Assembly: GCA_013407085.1 (NCBI GenBank) | Contig: JACCGJ010002760.1 | Span: 1 to 64,000, forward strand | DNA: 64,000 nt | Source: Atriophallophorus winterbourni | Taxonomy: Eukaryota; Platyhelminthes; Trematoda; Plagiorchiida; Microphallidae | Direction of reading: 5' to 3' | Shown here: in pieces, positions 21,606-33,500 of the stretch | Layout: each line of letters starts with the position of its first letter | Numbering within the stretch: the first letter of the stretch is position 1 | Notes under the pieces: generated by a model | Databases searched by the model: none | Told to the model about the DNA's origin: nothing | What the model saw: the letters and a program-made list of their open reading frames with translations, nothing else | Made by a program: the position numbers and the translations under genes

Positions 21606-23797
21606 TTAACGAGATTAGTTCTCGCTACTCACCTGACATTATCACCATTACAGTAACATGGTATTCTTCCCAATTGATTAAAACGGAGATATCAATTCTG
21701 AATATGAATTGCATAAGGAACGACCGAGAAAGATGTGGTGGTGTTGCTCTTTATAAGCATAATCGTCTCCAGTGCCCATCAATAGACAACACAGAATTCA
21801 CGTTTGAGGATACAATTTGGTGTTCTTTAACGCTGATGTCTGGTGAAGTTTGCATTATTAGTGTGGTCCACCGGGCTCATTCATCTACGGAATCGTACAA
21901 CGAAAGGTTGATCCAAGTGATTCAGCGCTTGACTCGCACACAATAAGCAACGACAATTATTATGGGTGATTTCAATCTGTCCACCGTTTATCTCGGGGAC
22001 GATCACTCCCCACAAACGCTAGAATACCGATTAAGAGAAGTACTAGATTCAGTTCCGTATAACAACCATGTTCACGAATGCACCAGGAGGAGAGGTTCTG
22101 ACCGATCCTCTGTCTTGGATTTGATGTTACCATCGGAAGAAAAATCTATCGAAGCGATCGAATTTCATGCTACGCTGGGTCTTAGTGACCATTCAGTGTG
22201 TGTCTTTGACTATGTTTGCAGTATTGAGCAATCTCTTGCTCCGAATGGGGTGGTTTGGCGGGTAGATAAATTGGCCATGAGTAAATCCCTCGCGCAGATT
22301 CCGCATTTTCAGACGCACAAGATAAGCCTGACTCGCAATGGAACAAACTTGTAGGTTTTCTGAAACTGAAGATAGAAGAGAACTCACAGTATCTTCAGGA
22401 AATGTGAGTACATTAACTTCTTTTTGTTGTCCGCATCAGAACAAAAAAGTGGATAGCACTGAAGCAAGCAGCGTGGGTAAAGCATAAAGTGAACAATACT
22501 TCTACCTCTTGGCAGCATCTCCGTATGTTACGCAAGAAAGTGACTGCATTTAGAATAAGACGACTGGACGAAGGAGTTGGATAGAAGTTCTTGCATCCAC
22601 GTCTGTTACCTAGACATTTTGAAAGCTTTTGACAGAGTCAATCATCATTTGCTATTTGCAAAACTGATGCGTTTAGGGATATGTGAACCACTCCTCCCAT
22701 GTTTGCGCGACTATCTGTCAGATCGCGACGCCCGAGTTAATTTTAAAGGAGTGCTATCCCAAACGTTCAAAACCACCAGTGGAGTCACACAAGGATCTGT
22801 GCTATGCCCACTCGACTTTCTGTGGTACATAAACGATTTGCCCTCCCCCTCATATCGTCCAAAATGGTCTTGTTCGCGGATTATATGAAAATTTGGACGC
22901 CAATTAGTTCTGCAGAGAATTATGAGAAAAAAACCGAATGGATTTGGATAGCGTGTCGAATTGAGCGGCCATGAATGACATGTCATTCAACATACAGAAA
23001 TGTAAGATGCTACATCTTTTAGCAATAATGTTCATTGAACATACCGGTTGGCAACTGAAAACATAGCATGAAGCTCGTTAGAAAAAAACAAAGAGTGTGG
23101 ATTAGCGGAAACCTGAAGTGTACAGTTCACTGCCAGTACATATCGACGGGCCAACCGATTGTTAGGTTTCTTTCGAAGAATATTTGAAGATTCTCTATGG
23201 TAACGTTACTGAGAATAATAAATGTCCACCTTCGCCCTACGATGGAGTATGCGGTAGAGGACTGGGATGCTTGGCTGCGCAAATATATTGCTCTCGTTGA
23301 TATAATTTATCATAGAGCAACAATGACATTGATGAATCTTCGCAATGTTCCGTGTACCGAACGATTGCGACCTCTGAGTCTATGCGACTTTACTCAAAGG
23401 AGGATACGACGCGATATTATTCTGACCTATGGAATTGTGTCTACCGAAGGACATCCATTAAAGCACTTGCTTGATGTGTGCGATGGAAAAGTGACACGCG
23501 GATATACCTCATCCCTTTACGTTCCAAGTTCCCGTATTGATTGTCGGCGTCATTTTTTCGATGAACGAGCTATATTTCCTTGGACTTCCCTACCCCACCA
23601 TGTAGCAGACTCTCCTCGCCTGGCTATTTGTAAAGCGAAATTGGACTTGCACTAGCAAACGAACATCATTCGTGGGCCTTAAATTTGATGTTCTCTATTG
23701 CTATTTTGCTAATGTAATTTTCATGTATTTATTCATACAGTAACCCTGTGGTGTTGTGAAGTAATAACTTTTTTAACCATAAATCCTTGAATCCTTG
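21606..23797 (+). pseudogene. CR1-like LINE (subfamily C), rearranged
   Basis: Endonuclease blocks: SSRYSPDIITITVTWYSS (E of the usual TETW replaced by V), GGVALYKHN, MGDFNLSTVYLGDD (21,962), RRGSDRSSVLDLML and LGLSDHSVCVFDYV. The RT starts abruptly at about 22,585 with IHVCYLDILKAFDRVNHHLL, then VTQGSVLCPLDFLWYINDLP; the FADD box is damaged (LFADYMK-like). The thumb follows (23,197-23,655: RPTMEYAVEDWDAWL, RRIRRDIILTYGI, WTSLP). The 3' tail ends CCATAAATCCTTGAATCCTT near 23,795. RT motifs 1-2 are missing and found upstream instead. Confidence 0.8.
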
Positions 23798-23799
23798 TA

Positions 23800-24635
23800 T
23801 GTTTTTGAAGATTTTGGCAATATTATATTGTGCGTACGCTAGGTCCGACTTTTATGTCGTACGCAAAAATGATTTTGCTGCGTATTATTTCAGTGATATC
23901 GTCCCGACAGACCAGTAAGAGCAAAGGCCCTAAGACTAAGCATTGAGTCTCGCCACGTTTTACTTTTACTGGGTTTGATAGCAATCCATCCACTCTTACC
24001 TTAACTCTACCAATAAATTAATCCTATTATATTTTAACCAAAGAATCAGAGTCACGATCTCCCAGCATGTTGACATTTGGATGTCACGGTATATAGGCAT
24101 TTTGTTCATCAACCTGCAGCGTATCCTCATCCTCTCGTTACATACGATTTGTCCCGATACACTGAATGACAACCACTCAAATCAGCTAGCCTTGCTTTCT
24201 CACCGAAAAATTATCCACCTGTCAGTCAATTTTTCACTCCGCGTCAGGCTTTCATAGTTCAAGTCGTCAGTTGATGATTAACAGATTCATGTAGCACATC
24301 TTTTCTGTCGTGCAAACATAATATTGCGATGGCTTTATAAAACACCTGCAAGCATTCAACAAAATACACCATGGACGTTGGAACCTGAACGTGTGTTTGA
24401 AACTTGCATATTATTTGCTCATATTGTGACTGAAAAACGTTACTACTGGGAATGGTATTATTTATTCATTTTAAACGATTTTCCAACAATTAGCAAAGTG
24501 TAATCCACTCCGCTGAAAGAAAGCAGCACGACAGAAAATTAAATTCCATCAGGTCTTCGTTGACCGATATTCAATTCGATTAGAGTGAAAGTATAATGCT
24601 GCTCCCATCCCCGCACTTACACACCAGAAGCGGTT
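23800..24635. other. No recognisable feature
   Basis: Intergenic sequence with no open frame over 60 codons showing any motif. Confidence 0.4.
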
Positions 24636-24639
24636 TATT

Positions 24640-25550
24640 CATAGATTTATTCATAGATTATATGCAGGTAAAAAGCTATGCTTTACAAGACCCACAAAAA
24701 TGTACATCGGGTCGGATGGTAAAAATATCAAAATATTGTTAGATTATTGTCAAACATGAAAAACATACTTTTCCATGTGGATATCTAGTGATTTTTTGAA
24801 AACTTCAACAGTTCCAGATTGTACCACACGAGTAGGTAAACTGTTCCACAGTTGCACATTGCGAACGGAAAATGCATATTTGCGGCAGTTCAACCTGCTG
24901 TGCTGTTGGTAAAGTTTCGATTGGTGACCTCGCAGATGTGTGTTATCGGAAAGGTGAAACAAACTACCGCAAGGATGATTTGTCCAAATGAAAATTAGTG
25001 CTCCTGGTTTCCGTCTGTATTCAGCCGAATGCAAATTCAATAATTTAAGTCGCGTTTCGTATGGATAATTTGATAGTCCCTGGACGAGTTTTGTCGCTCT
25101 GCGCTGTGGAGTTTCTAATAGCAGAATATCTTTTTCAACCAAGGATCTCATGCCGGTATAGCATATTCAACATGAGGACGGATGTACGTTGCAATCAATT
25201 TGCAGGCAATATTGGGGTCAAACGAACCTAGGACTCTTCTAAGGAGACCCGACTTGTTTTAGGCTTTGCAGGCAGCCAGTCGACATTGCATTGAGTTTCC
25301 TAAGTCTGATTGGATAATCACACCTAAATCTCTTTCGGCGGAGGAGGGTTTAATAACAGTGCGACCAAGATAATATTCTTTGCTGGACTTCCTGTTGAGA
25401 GACAATAGGCTGCATTTCGAAGCATTCAGGGGCATTTCGTTGTCTATGGACCAAGTGTGAATCATATCGAAATCCCGTTGCAGGTTCTGCGTGTCGTCTG
25501 TGGAGTTTATCTTGCGAAAAAGCTTTGCGTCATCAGCGAAAATAAGCACC
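24640..25550 (-). pseudogene. CR1-like LINE (subfamily B), 3' part
   Basis: Minus-strand frame 25259-25630 has the RT catalytic box VLIFADDAKLFRKI, then WSIDNEMPLNASKCSLLSLN and ERDLGVIIQSDL. After a break, 24750-25151 has QRRATKLVQGLSNYPYETRL, RLNCRKYAFSVRNVQLWNSL and a terminal KYVFHV. The 3' end carries TTTATTCATAGATTTATTCA tail repeats (about 24,637-24,660). The 5' end terminates in a hairpin made of its own sequence (25,487-25,598). Confidence 0.8.
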
Positions 25551-25598
25551 GATGACGCAAAGCTTTGTCGCAAGATAAACTCCACTGACGACACGCAG
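25487..25598. repeat. 48-bp inverted repeat at a LINE 5' break
   Basis: 25,487-25,534 (CTGCGTGTCGTCTGTGGAGT...GCGTCATC) is repeated as its reverse complement at 25,551-25,598 with two mismatches and a 16-nt loop. The repeated segment is LINE coding sequence around the KINSTDDTQ block. This looks like a fold-back or template switch at the 5' end of the truncated insertion. Confidence 0.85.
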
Positions 25599-25934
25599 CT
25601 AGATATATTAAGATTGGGATCAGTGCGCATTGAAAGAAATTTTAATGTTCTAAAAATAATGTAGATTCAAATAAAACATGGAAAATATTGTGAATGTGCA
25701 CTAGAGATGCGTGCAAAAATCAATATTTCGAATAAAAGCACAACTCCACCCACCGGCAAAACACATGAACATGATTCGCCGGAAAGATATAGAGCGACAA
25801 TTACGAACTCGGGTTTCATGATGATAGAACGGTTACAGCGAAAAGATCTTCGAAAGCATACAATGATGGAGGACATGTTCCGTAGTCAAACAATATGCAA
25901 TTCATCAATATCGGTTAAATAAGCCATGTGTGGC

Positions 25935-26155
25935 GAATGCTAAAGTTTACGTGGTTGTTGGCCTATTTCTGTCGATATTAACCATGGATGTACATCATAA
26001 TCCTGGGAATTTTCGTGTTCTACAGCGTTTTGACGACGAAACAGTCCGATTCGAGCGTAACAATATCTCCGCAGCGTATGGATTGATAGTCAGAACTCGG
26101 TATTACGGCGTCAGTTGCACGCAGGCGGTGGGATCTGCGTTCAGCAGCCAAGAAT
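25935..26155 (-). pseudogene. RTE-like LINE 3' terminus
   Basis: On the minus strand it reads LLAAERRSHRLRATDA, PSSDYQSIRCGDIV and LESDCF, the decayed C-terminal finger of the RTE-like family (compare 17,820-17,960). Then come GATGTACATCCATGGTTAAT and GGCCAACAACCACG. Only about 220 bp is present. Confidence 0.7.
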
Positions 26156-26289
26156 AAAGTGTACAAATCGGCCTGAAATCTAGTGACAAATTTGATTGAA
26201 GTGAAATCCGATTGGGATTTGATTAATGGCGGGTGTTTTGATTGTTTGTTTTGCGTATTTGAGATGTGTTTATACGTTGAGACATCGTC

Positions 26290-26760
26290 ATGAAGTTTCT
26301 TGGGGATAGTGTACAATCAATGTCTCCAGCACCACTTGGTGTTTGTTCGAGTACACCTCTCTAGCCTTTGCACAGCCAAGTACAACCTACAAGGCAGCAG
26401 GGAGTTGGCAGATAGACGCGCTGTGCGCCAGTTATCTACCTACGGGGCTTCTCTCCGGATTTTCCCTCTGGGTTTTCTCCCTAAGCCTTTCCCGCAATCG
26501 GGTGACCCACAAGGCAGTGGGGGTTTGGAGTCAGGGTTTTCCTTCCCATAGATGGATTGCCAGTAGCTGACGAGCTCCATCTGCCCGGAGCAAACAGGTT
26601 TTAAGGCGCCAGTCACCGGCCTTCGCGCCTTCTCCTGTCAGTGAGAGCAGTTTCGCCGGGCTTGTGAAAGCCATTCATGCAGGCCAGGAGTTGGACTTGG
26701 TTGTTTGAATCTATTTGAGACGCACGCTACGTGGGAGCATTTAATTGATAGTAGGTGGCT
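26290..26760 (+). other. GC-rich stretch, probable LINE 5' region
   Basis: This is clearly GC-richer than its surroundings, with AAGGCAGCAGGGAGTTGGCA and GACCCACAAGGCAGTGGGGG repeating one theme. It precedes an RTE-type fragment in the same orientation, so it may be that element's untranslated leader or a separate SINE. No convincing protein. Confidence 0.35.
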
Positions 26761-26779
26761 TATTCCTACTATCACCCGC

Positions 26780-27325
26780 GGCTGTGACAAGCTTTGGAAC
26801 CAACGCGTGTTTATCAAGCAGCGATCCGCCCTGTACTGCTTTACGGATGCAAGACATGGCCTTTAAGGTCACAGGATGTACGCACATTAGATGTGTTCGA
26901 CTATTAGTGCCTCAGAGCAATCTTGGGCATCCGATATACGGACCGAGTATCTAACGCAGCAGTACAAGTGCGTTGCAGCGGACTATCTCCACGTTCCGCT
27001 CACATACAACGGCGAAGGCTGCAATGGTTTGGCCACGCCCTCCGAAAGACAGACACAGCACTTCCAAAACTCGTCCTCGACCCCAAACCCGTTCGCACCT
27101 GGCGTCGGCGGCAAGGTGGTCAAGTGAAAACCTGGCTGTCAACTGTGAAAGAGGATGTAGACACCCTGGGTCTGCGTACCGACTACGGAGTTCGCAGGTG
27201 AGAACGAGATTGGATCACGATCTGCAACGATCACGCCTCCGACCGACGTGCTCAGGCTGATGCGATCCGAGACATCAATGAAGCCGGCTAATCGCCCCGT
27301 GAAGCCAGCCGCACAAAAGTAAGTA
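26780..27325 (+). pseudogene. RTE-clade LINE, C-terminal end
   Basis: Plus-strand frames read RPVLLYGCKTWPLR (about 26,827), RTLDVFDY, then in 26923-27201 IRYTDRVSNAAVQVR, RRRLQWFGHALRKTD, LDPKPVRTWRRRQGGQVKTW and STVKEDVDTLG. Beyond a stop, ERDWITICNDHASDR and AIRDINEAG follow. It terminates in AAGTAAGTAAAAAAAGTAAG, a simple tail of RTE type (about 27,318-27,338). This is a different family from the main RTE-like one. One stop and a shift are present, and there is no RT core. Confidence 0.75.
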
Positions 27326-27339
27326 AAAAAAGTAAGTAT

Positions 27340-28010
27340 TTGTGATGGGTGCGTGCTTTATTATTTGTCCTGTGCTAAATAAACGCGTTTGTACATTCGG
27401 CTTAGTTTTGTTGTCGGTGAACGCTATTATATCTTGACAGGATGAACTCATGGATGAAGCAATAAACAATCGGTGTGTATGCTTGCGACGCGGGGAGATA
27501 TCTTCTTCGTTTGGTTGATCTGATTTCAGAAACACGAAAGCAAATTGAACAGGCAATCAATCAGCATTGAACCACCTAGTGATCACAATATTCAAGTGAA
27601 ACATGTCTGTAACGGTTGTCTCTTCAATCTGATTTGTCAACCAATCTTGTATCAGAGGGTACGTTTTAGGACCTCACCTCAATAGGTGCGTTAAATCAAA
27701 CTTAAAAATAGCATATCCTTCGAATGCATATGACGTTGCCCACCACTTACTCCTTCGTAGGCTGACCTCGCTCGTACCGTTAGCGATCTGCTTTCTGCTT
27801 TTGTATCGTGGCGGAGAGTGGTGTTCCCTATATATATTTCGAAAGCTCAAGGTAATCACTCATCGCATCTGAATTTCGCACATCTGCAATATGACATGCA
27901 TTGGGTGCATCGCAAGACGGATATAAGCATTCTTTCGAGGTGATCTTATGCTTGCACGCAAAGTTCTTACAACTAATTCCCAGCCGTGTAAAACTTATTT
28001 CAAATTACTC
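27340..28010 (-). repeat. Inverted copy of the 59.2-59.9 kb element
   Basis: The minus strand matches 59,200-59,870 over most of its length. Shared frame words include SDQPNEEDISPR(R/G)KHTHR and IASSMSSSCQDIIA(F/Y)TD. The flanking part 27,680-28,010 matches 59,200-59,440 (CCACGATACAAAAGCAGAAA on the minus strand). The left end is lost at the tail of the preceding RTE fragment. Confidence 0.7.
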
Positions 28011-28044
28011 TGTTAGCAACACCTAAGGTCCTCGTTACAATTTA

Positions 28045-28990
28045 GAAATACAGTATGCATTTGAAAATGTCGAGCGGTTGCCGACTATTGAATATCTCGA
28101 TACTCCCCCTAAGCTTGATGACCTAAATAGAGCAATCGACAGCTTAGCGAATGGGAAGGCCTCTGATGACGACGGAATTCCACATAAGCTCATTAAATGC
28201 TGTAGATCAGCATTATTACAACCTCCTCACCATTTACAAACGAAGTGTGTCCCACAAGAGATGCAAGACACAAAGATCATCAAGCTATTTAAGAATAAGG
28301 GAGATAGAGGCGACTGCAACAATGACAGAGGAATCTTCCTTCTGTATGTTGTAGACAAATTGTTTGCTAAAGTCTTACAGATCGGTTGCAAGTTTTAGCT
28401 TATAGAATTTTCTCCGTATCTCAATGTGGCTTCCGCAAGGGAAGATCAAACGTTGACATGATTTTCTCCCTGAGACAACTTCAAGAAAATTGTCGAGAAC
28501 AGCGTATGCCATTATACGCTGTTTTTATTGATTTAACGGAGGCATTCGACTACGTCAGCAGGGAGGGTCTTTTCAAAATGCTTGATTTGATAGGCTGCTC
28601 CCCAAGACTGCTCAAACTCGTTATTTTATTCCACTCAGGCATGATCGGCTGAGTCCATTTTAATGGTTTTCGTTCAGAAGCCTTTGAAATTCGCCGGGGC
28701 GTCAAACAAGGGTGTGTTCTTGCTCCCACGCTGTTCGGCATTTTCTTTTCTCTGCTTCTGAAGCACGCTTCCAGTACGAGGAGAGAAGGAATTCACCTAC
28801 GCACGCGGAGTAATGGTAAGGTTTTCAACCTGAACAGGTCGAGAGCACAAACCAAAGCACGGAATTTGCTAATCCGTGGCCTGTTGTTTGCCGACGATGC
28901 AACCGTTATTGCGCACTCCCAAGAGCACCTTCTGTCGCTAATGGACTGTTTCTCTTCGGCATGCAAAGACTATGGGCCAACAAAATAACT
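28045..28990 (+). pseudogene. RTE-like LINE: RT core
   Basis: Frames 28078-28398 and 28386-28652 give LPTIEYLDTPPKLDDLNRAI, IPHKLIKC, DRGDCNNDRGIFLLYVVDK, SQCGFRKGRSNVD and IDLTEAFDYVSRE (catalytic Asp kept). After a stop, RRGVKQGCVLAPTLFGIFF and LLFADDATVIAHSQEHL (FADD kept) run to about 28,980. A deletion near 28,235 removes the QCWQEE part. Both termini are absent. Confidence 0.8.
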
Positions 28991-30255
28991 ACATGTACGT
29001 CTCCAACCATCAATAGTGATACACAACTTTTTAGCCCACCGTACTGAAGCTAATAGTAACTTTCATTTTACTAACAGACGTCAGATTGAAAATAACTAAT
29101 TGGAAACCGGTTAACTAATACAACTAAACTAAAACAATGTAGTCAACCAATAGACAACAATAACACCGAAGTTGATCGTAAAAACATATCAAGTCGCCTC
29201 GATCATTTCTCCGATAAATTATCATATGCATGAACTTGAAAGAACTGAAATTTGGCCCAATCTTCTTATCCTTTTCAAGATATGGTGAGTAAGAAATCAT
29301 TATGAAATTAGAAGAATTAGCCTCCACTGAAGATTACCCTCAAATAACATCGGAGTGACTGGTAGTGATGAGTTCTTTTTAATTATTCACCACTAAACTC
29401 TGGATAGTGAATTTGCCAGTCGTGTTTAGAATGAGTACTATCTATTTTTCGGGGCTCGGAATCGCCTTTTTTATCACGACGATCGGCACAATGTGTTCTC
29501 ATCATTGGTGGGGATGTGTAGCAGATCACTTTATTTCATATTTTGCTAACGTCATTCAAATGCCTGTCAAAGTCACGTGTATATTGATTGACCTTGGTCG
29601 CATGGTCAGTGACACAACCTGTTCCAAAAATCAGATGGCGTGACATAGATAAAGATGTGGATACTAAGAGCAACGAACAAGTTGATATCGGAAAAAAATA
29701 ACGTAAACATGCAGCGAACTACAGTATGCCCTTTTCTCTATTCCATCTCACCTTTTTATTCGAACTTGATTGTACTGCATACCGACGTGACCTCGGAAAA
29801 GTTTCGTAATACGAGCGTTGTTTTATGAGTCAATTAGAGGGGGTTCAAAAGACAAAGCCGTCGCTATAACGCAGTAGTTAGAAAACACCACTACGGCCTA
29901 ACCAAAAATTCTGTATAAACATAATTTTGCTTAAACTTGCAATGACTCGGAGTGTAATGAATTGAAATTCCTGAAAAATTGACCGATACATAATAAAGAC
30001 ACAAACATTGCCTCAATAAATATCGAATTCATCATCCAACAAATCCTTTAATTCAGCTTTTAAAGTGTGACTTGTTATATAAAAAATATTGCAATTGTAA
30101 CGAAAGCTCTGTATTGATCAAGCGGAATAAGCAAACATTAAAACAGAAGGGTGATAATTTAAAATAAACTGAAATAAAGCGTACAAATGGTGAGCATTTG
30201 AAGCGGAGTCTGTGCTCGCGAATTGTTGTAACGGATTATGTAAGTGAGCAAGCGC
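28990..30255. other. Mostly featureless intergenic sequence
   Basis: Apart from the small plus-strand frame at 29,407-29,643 nothing is recognised. The Ig-receptor gene's 3' untranslated region on the minus strand must lie in the right part; TTTTTATT (minus-strand AATAAAAA) at about 29,753-29,760 is one possible poly(A) signal. Confidence 0.35.
29431..29643 (+). CDS. Candidate small membrane-protein exon
   Basis: From ATG 29,431 the frame reads MSTIYFSGLGIAFFITTIGT, then MCSHHWWGCVADHF and a second mildly hydrophobic stretch, about 70 codons. A hydrophobic segment followed by a W-rich, C-containing loop faintly recalls the first part of four-pass claudin-type proteins. No splice-phase partner was found and codon use is unremarkable, so this may be chance. 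Confidence 0.2.
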   Translation: MSTIYFSGLGIAFFITTIGTMCSHHWWGCVADHFISYFANVIQMPVKVTCILIDLGRMVSDTTCSKNQMA

Positions 30256-30259
30256 GACA

Positions 30260-30525
30260 TCACGGCGTTGATAATTCCATTAGTTCAGGCTGCGTCGGCT
30301 TTGTGCGAGCGATTGTTGATCGGATTCGCATCCTTCCGATTGCACGCAGTAGATGTTTCCTGAACACGATAGCTAAAATCACACATGCCAGTACTAACAC
30401 TGCCGTTAAGCAGATGGCTGCGATCGGCCCTGGTGCAAGTCGAGGAATATCAACTGTTCGCGGTGCTGATTCCGCGCCAATTCCACCGTTGATTTGTAAA
30501 TTCAAAATGAATTCATAAGATGAGC
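30260..30525 (-). CDS. Ig receptor: last exon, TM and tail
   Basis: Acceptor ATTTTCGCAG; enters with two bases completing a Gly codon. It reads SSYEFILNLQINGG (final beta strands), a short linker, the membrane helix PGPIAAICLTAVLVLACVIL AIVF, and a basic stop-transfer RKHLLRAIGRMR. The tail ends ELMELSTP before TGA at 30,262-30,260. The length of the helix (about 23 residues) and flanking positive charges fit a type I membrane protein. Confidence 0.85.
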
Positions 30526-33500
30526 CTGCGAAAATAATGTTGTTCGTTTTAATATCATTCCCATTTCAATGTTATTTAAATTGTTATCCAGCATATATGT
30601 ACTGACATTCACCGCCTGATGATGGTAAACGGTCAGAAACCGGATGTGGTTTCTTTTTAGCACCACAATCAAATGATTTTTAAATCTCCCACTTTTTTCA
30701 TTTACCTAAAATTACCACCAGGTTACTGTATCAAATTATTGCAGTATGCATGGTAGTCAACAGTGGCGCTCAATAAACCAGTACTTATTCAGTTCTGAAT
30801 GATATTTTGCGTTTTTATTCAGGTTGTGTTGGACATAATGTTTACGTTGTATCAAGAATAACAGAAATGGTGGAGCAACAATAAGAGCTGTAGGGCGATT
30901 ATGATCAACGATTCTAGTTAACACAAGGCAGTTATAGAGGGTGAGAATCGTTACCATGGGCTTGAATGATTTTATGTTTAATCCAAAATTCTTATGCCTG
31001 TGTTTGTTGCAATGAAACTTCGATTTGAATTAAACAAATTAGTGTGTGATCCGTTTTGACTTTGAAACTAAAACTTCGTCGGTTTTGTTTTTAATGTTAG
31101 AATTGGAAAATAAAATAAATAAAACCCCATCTCTGATTAATCCTGCCACTTAGCAGCTTATTGAAATCACTGTGGAGTCCAATCACGTAAACAAGTGTCT
31201 GAGACGTCGCAGCTTGATTTCGGTGTAACGTCAATTGACACCACTTCATATGTTGATTAATCTACGAGTGTGACCAATCTAACTATAGTTAAATGGTATT
31301 AATTGTATAGGCTCAAATTCAACTTCAGTTGTGATTTGTTTGTTAAAGCGTCATTAGCCCTTGCAGAGATCTCTGTCTATTTCACCTTGGTGACCTCATA
31401 GTTGCAAGACGTCGTGATTTCCGTTGACTCCTTGAGCAAGTGTTCCATATATTGTTTAATGCTATGCCATATTACATCCAGGTTTCCGAGTTCCACGTTG
31501 TGGTCGGTGTTCAAGATATTCAAAGCTGAAGCTGAGTTTGAATAGGGACTGCTAAAGTGTCCCATCCTGGCAGTGAGTATTATTTTAACAAGAGGCCAAA
31601 CGTTTATCTTGATCCACTAAGTACATTTGGAAGAGTTATTCAGAAGTTAGTCGACGCTGAGTTGTGCCTAGACCCAACATAGACCTCTGCTATGCAATGG
31701 CATTTATAAATTAACAATATTTTTTTTATTCTTGAGATTTTCCACTCAAATATTTACTGATGAAAACGTAAATTGTGATACACAGGCGTTTCTTTTATTA
31801 TTGTAATTCTGAAAAAAATCAGAGTATACGCAATTTCAGATATAGTACGCACCTTGTTTCAAATCATCCAGGGTGATACACCGCGCGTTGCAAGGAATGT
31901 CCTTTACCATATTTGCTCGACTGCCACGAGGATAATACGCGACGTTGTACAAGCCAGAGCATTTACCGTTTGAGGCCTTTATCAATTCGTAAATGTTTTC
32001 CGGTCCGAGGCAAACTACCAGTTGGCCGTGTATATTGAAACTTGTTTTGAACTCCACAATTTTCTCTTCTGAAGATTGGTGTGATTATGTGATTTGTGGT
32101 CAAACGAGCAATGATAAAAAGGAATTCAAAGATTATTTCAAATTTCAATATTTATAGAGGAAATTTCTTATTGCCACGTACTTTTCTGAACTTATTTTCG
32201 CGGCTCTGAACATCGATACAATCAATCAAAATTCAGACTAATAATTTTATTATATTTATTAAGTCTCCAGGAGAATTTAGTTGAAATCTACATGGAATAA
32301 ATCACATTGAAATATAAATTGATTTTTTCGTAAAACATTGAATCGAACTTTTGTGATTCAGAGTGCAATTGTGGTGAATGGGGAGGAATCACTTGTCAGT
32401 ATTTATCAACATTATTTATGATACAATACTAAGACAAAAGAATTAGATCTCATAAAGATCAACCGATAAACAAGAATCAATTTCAAGCTTTTTTCTTCAA
32501 ATTATTTTGTCGATATGGAAGTTCATCATGGCAAGTAAAGGTCACGACCTAGTCGATTTTTGGACCCATAACTTTTGTCTACAGATTTTGATTACAATCG
32601 CGTAATCTGTTCACAAGACACTCCAGCCAGCATTTAGAGACACGTCCTGAGAAACCGTGCAGACATCTGAGAACTCCTCAAGGGCTTTATTCGCTTCACC
32701 AGTGTTAACCCGACGAGATAGAATCAATCAATTTGCATCTTAGAAGAGCCTTTGATTAATCAACTAAAGTGATGTACTGATATTCTCTTGGCAGGTATGA
32801 TCATCGTACGACCGAAGTATATGTACCCAGATAATATGGTGAATTGAAAAATAAACATTACTCTTGTTTGTTGATTTTATAATATGGTTGGTTGAAATTA
32901 TGGGAATTTTTATTCCCGTGAAACTTATGATGTTTTCAGAAATTTGAGTTGATGGGGCACTATCCAGCCCAGTAGAAATTACAAGTGGCGTACCTCAAGG
33001 CTCAGTCTTGGGGCCAATACTCTTCCTCGTGTACGCGAACGATATGACCGAAATCGTAGGCAGCAAAATCATTTTATTTGCAGATGACATCAAAGTGTGG
33101 ACTAACATACGCACCATAGATGATTGACGAATTCTCCAAAAAGATCTCGAAGCACTTCATAATTGGTCCTTGCGGAACTGCTTACCATTCAACATCCAAA
33201 AATGTAAAATGTTGAACGTCGGTAAATCATTCGAATTCACATACTCTCTGGGATCTCAGCAACTTTCATGGGTTACTGAAGAGAAAGACCTGGGCGTGTG
33301 GATTAGCAGTAACCTTAAGTCTTCACGGCACTGTTCTGTTGTATACAAAAAGTCCTGCCAAATCTTAGCATTGCTCAGAAGGATCTTTGGTCGTTTCTCA
33401 AAGCAGATACTCCCACGTATAATTAACACCTATATCAGACCAACAATGGAGTATGCTGTTCAAGCATGGTCCCCATGGTTACAAAAGGACATGACCTTGC

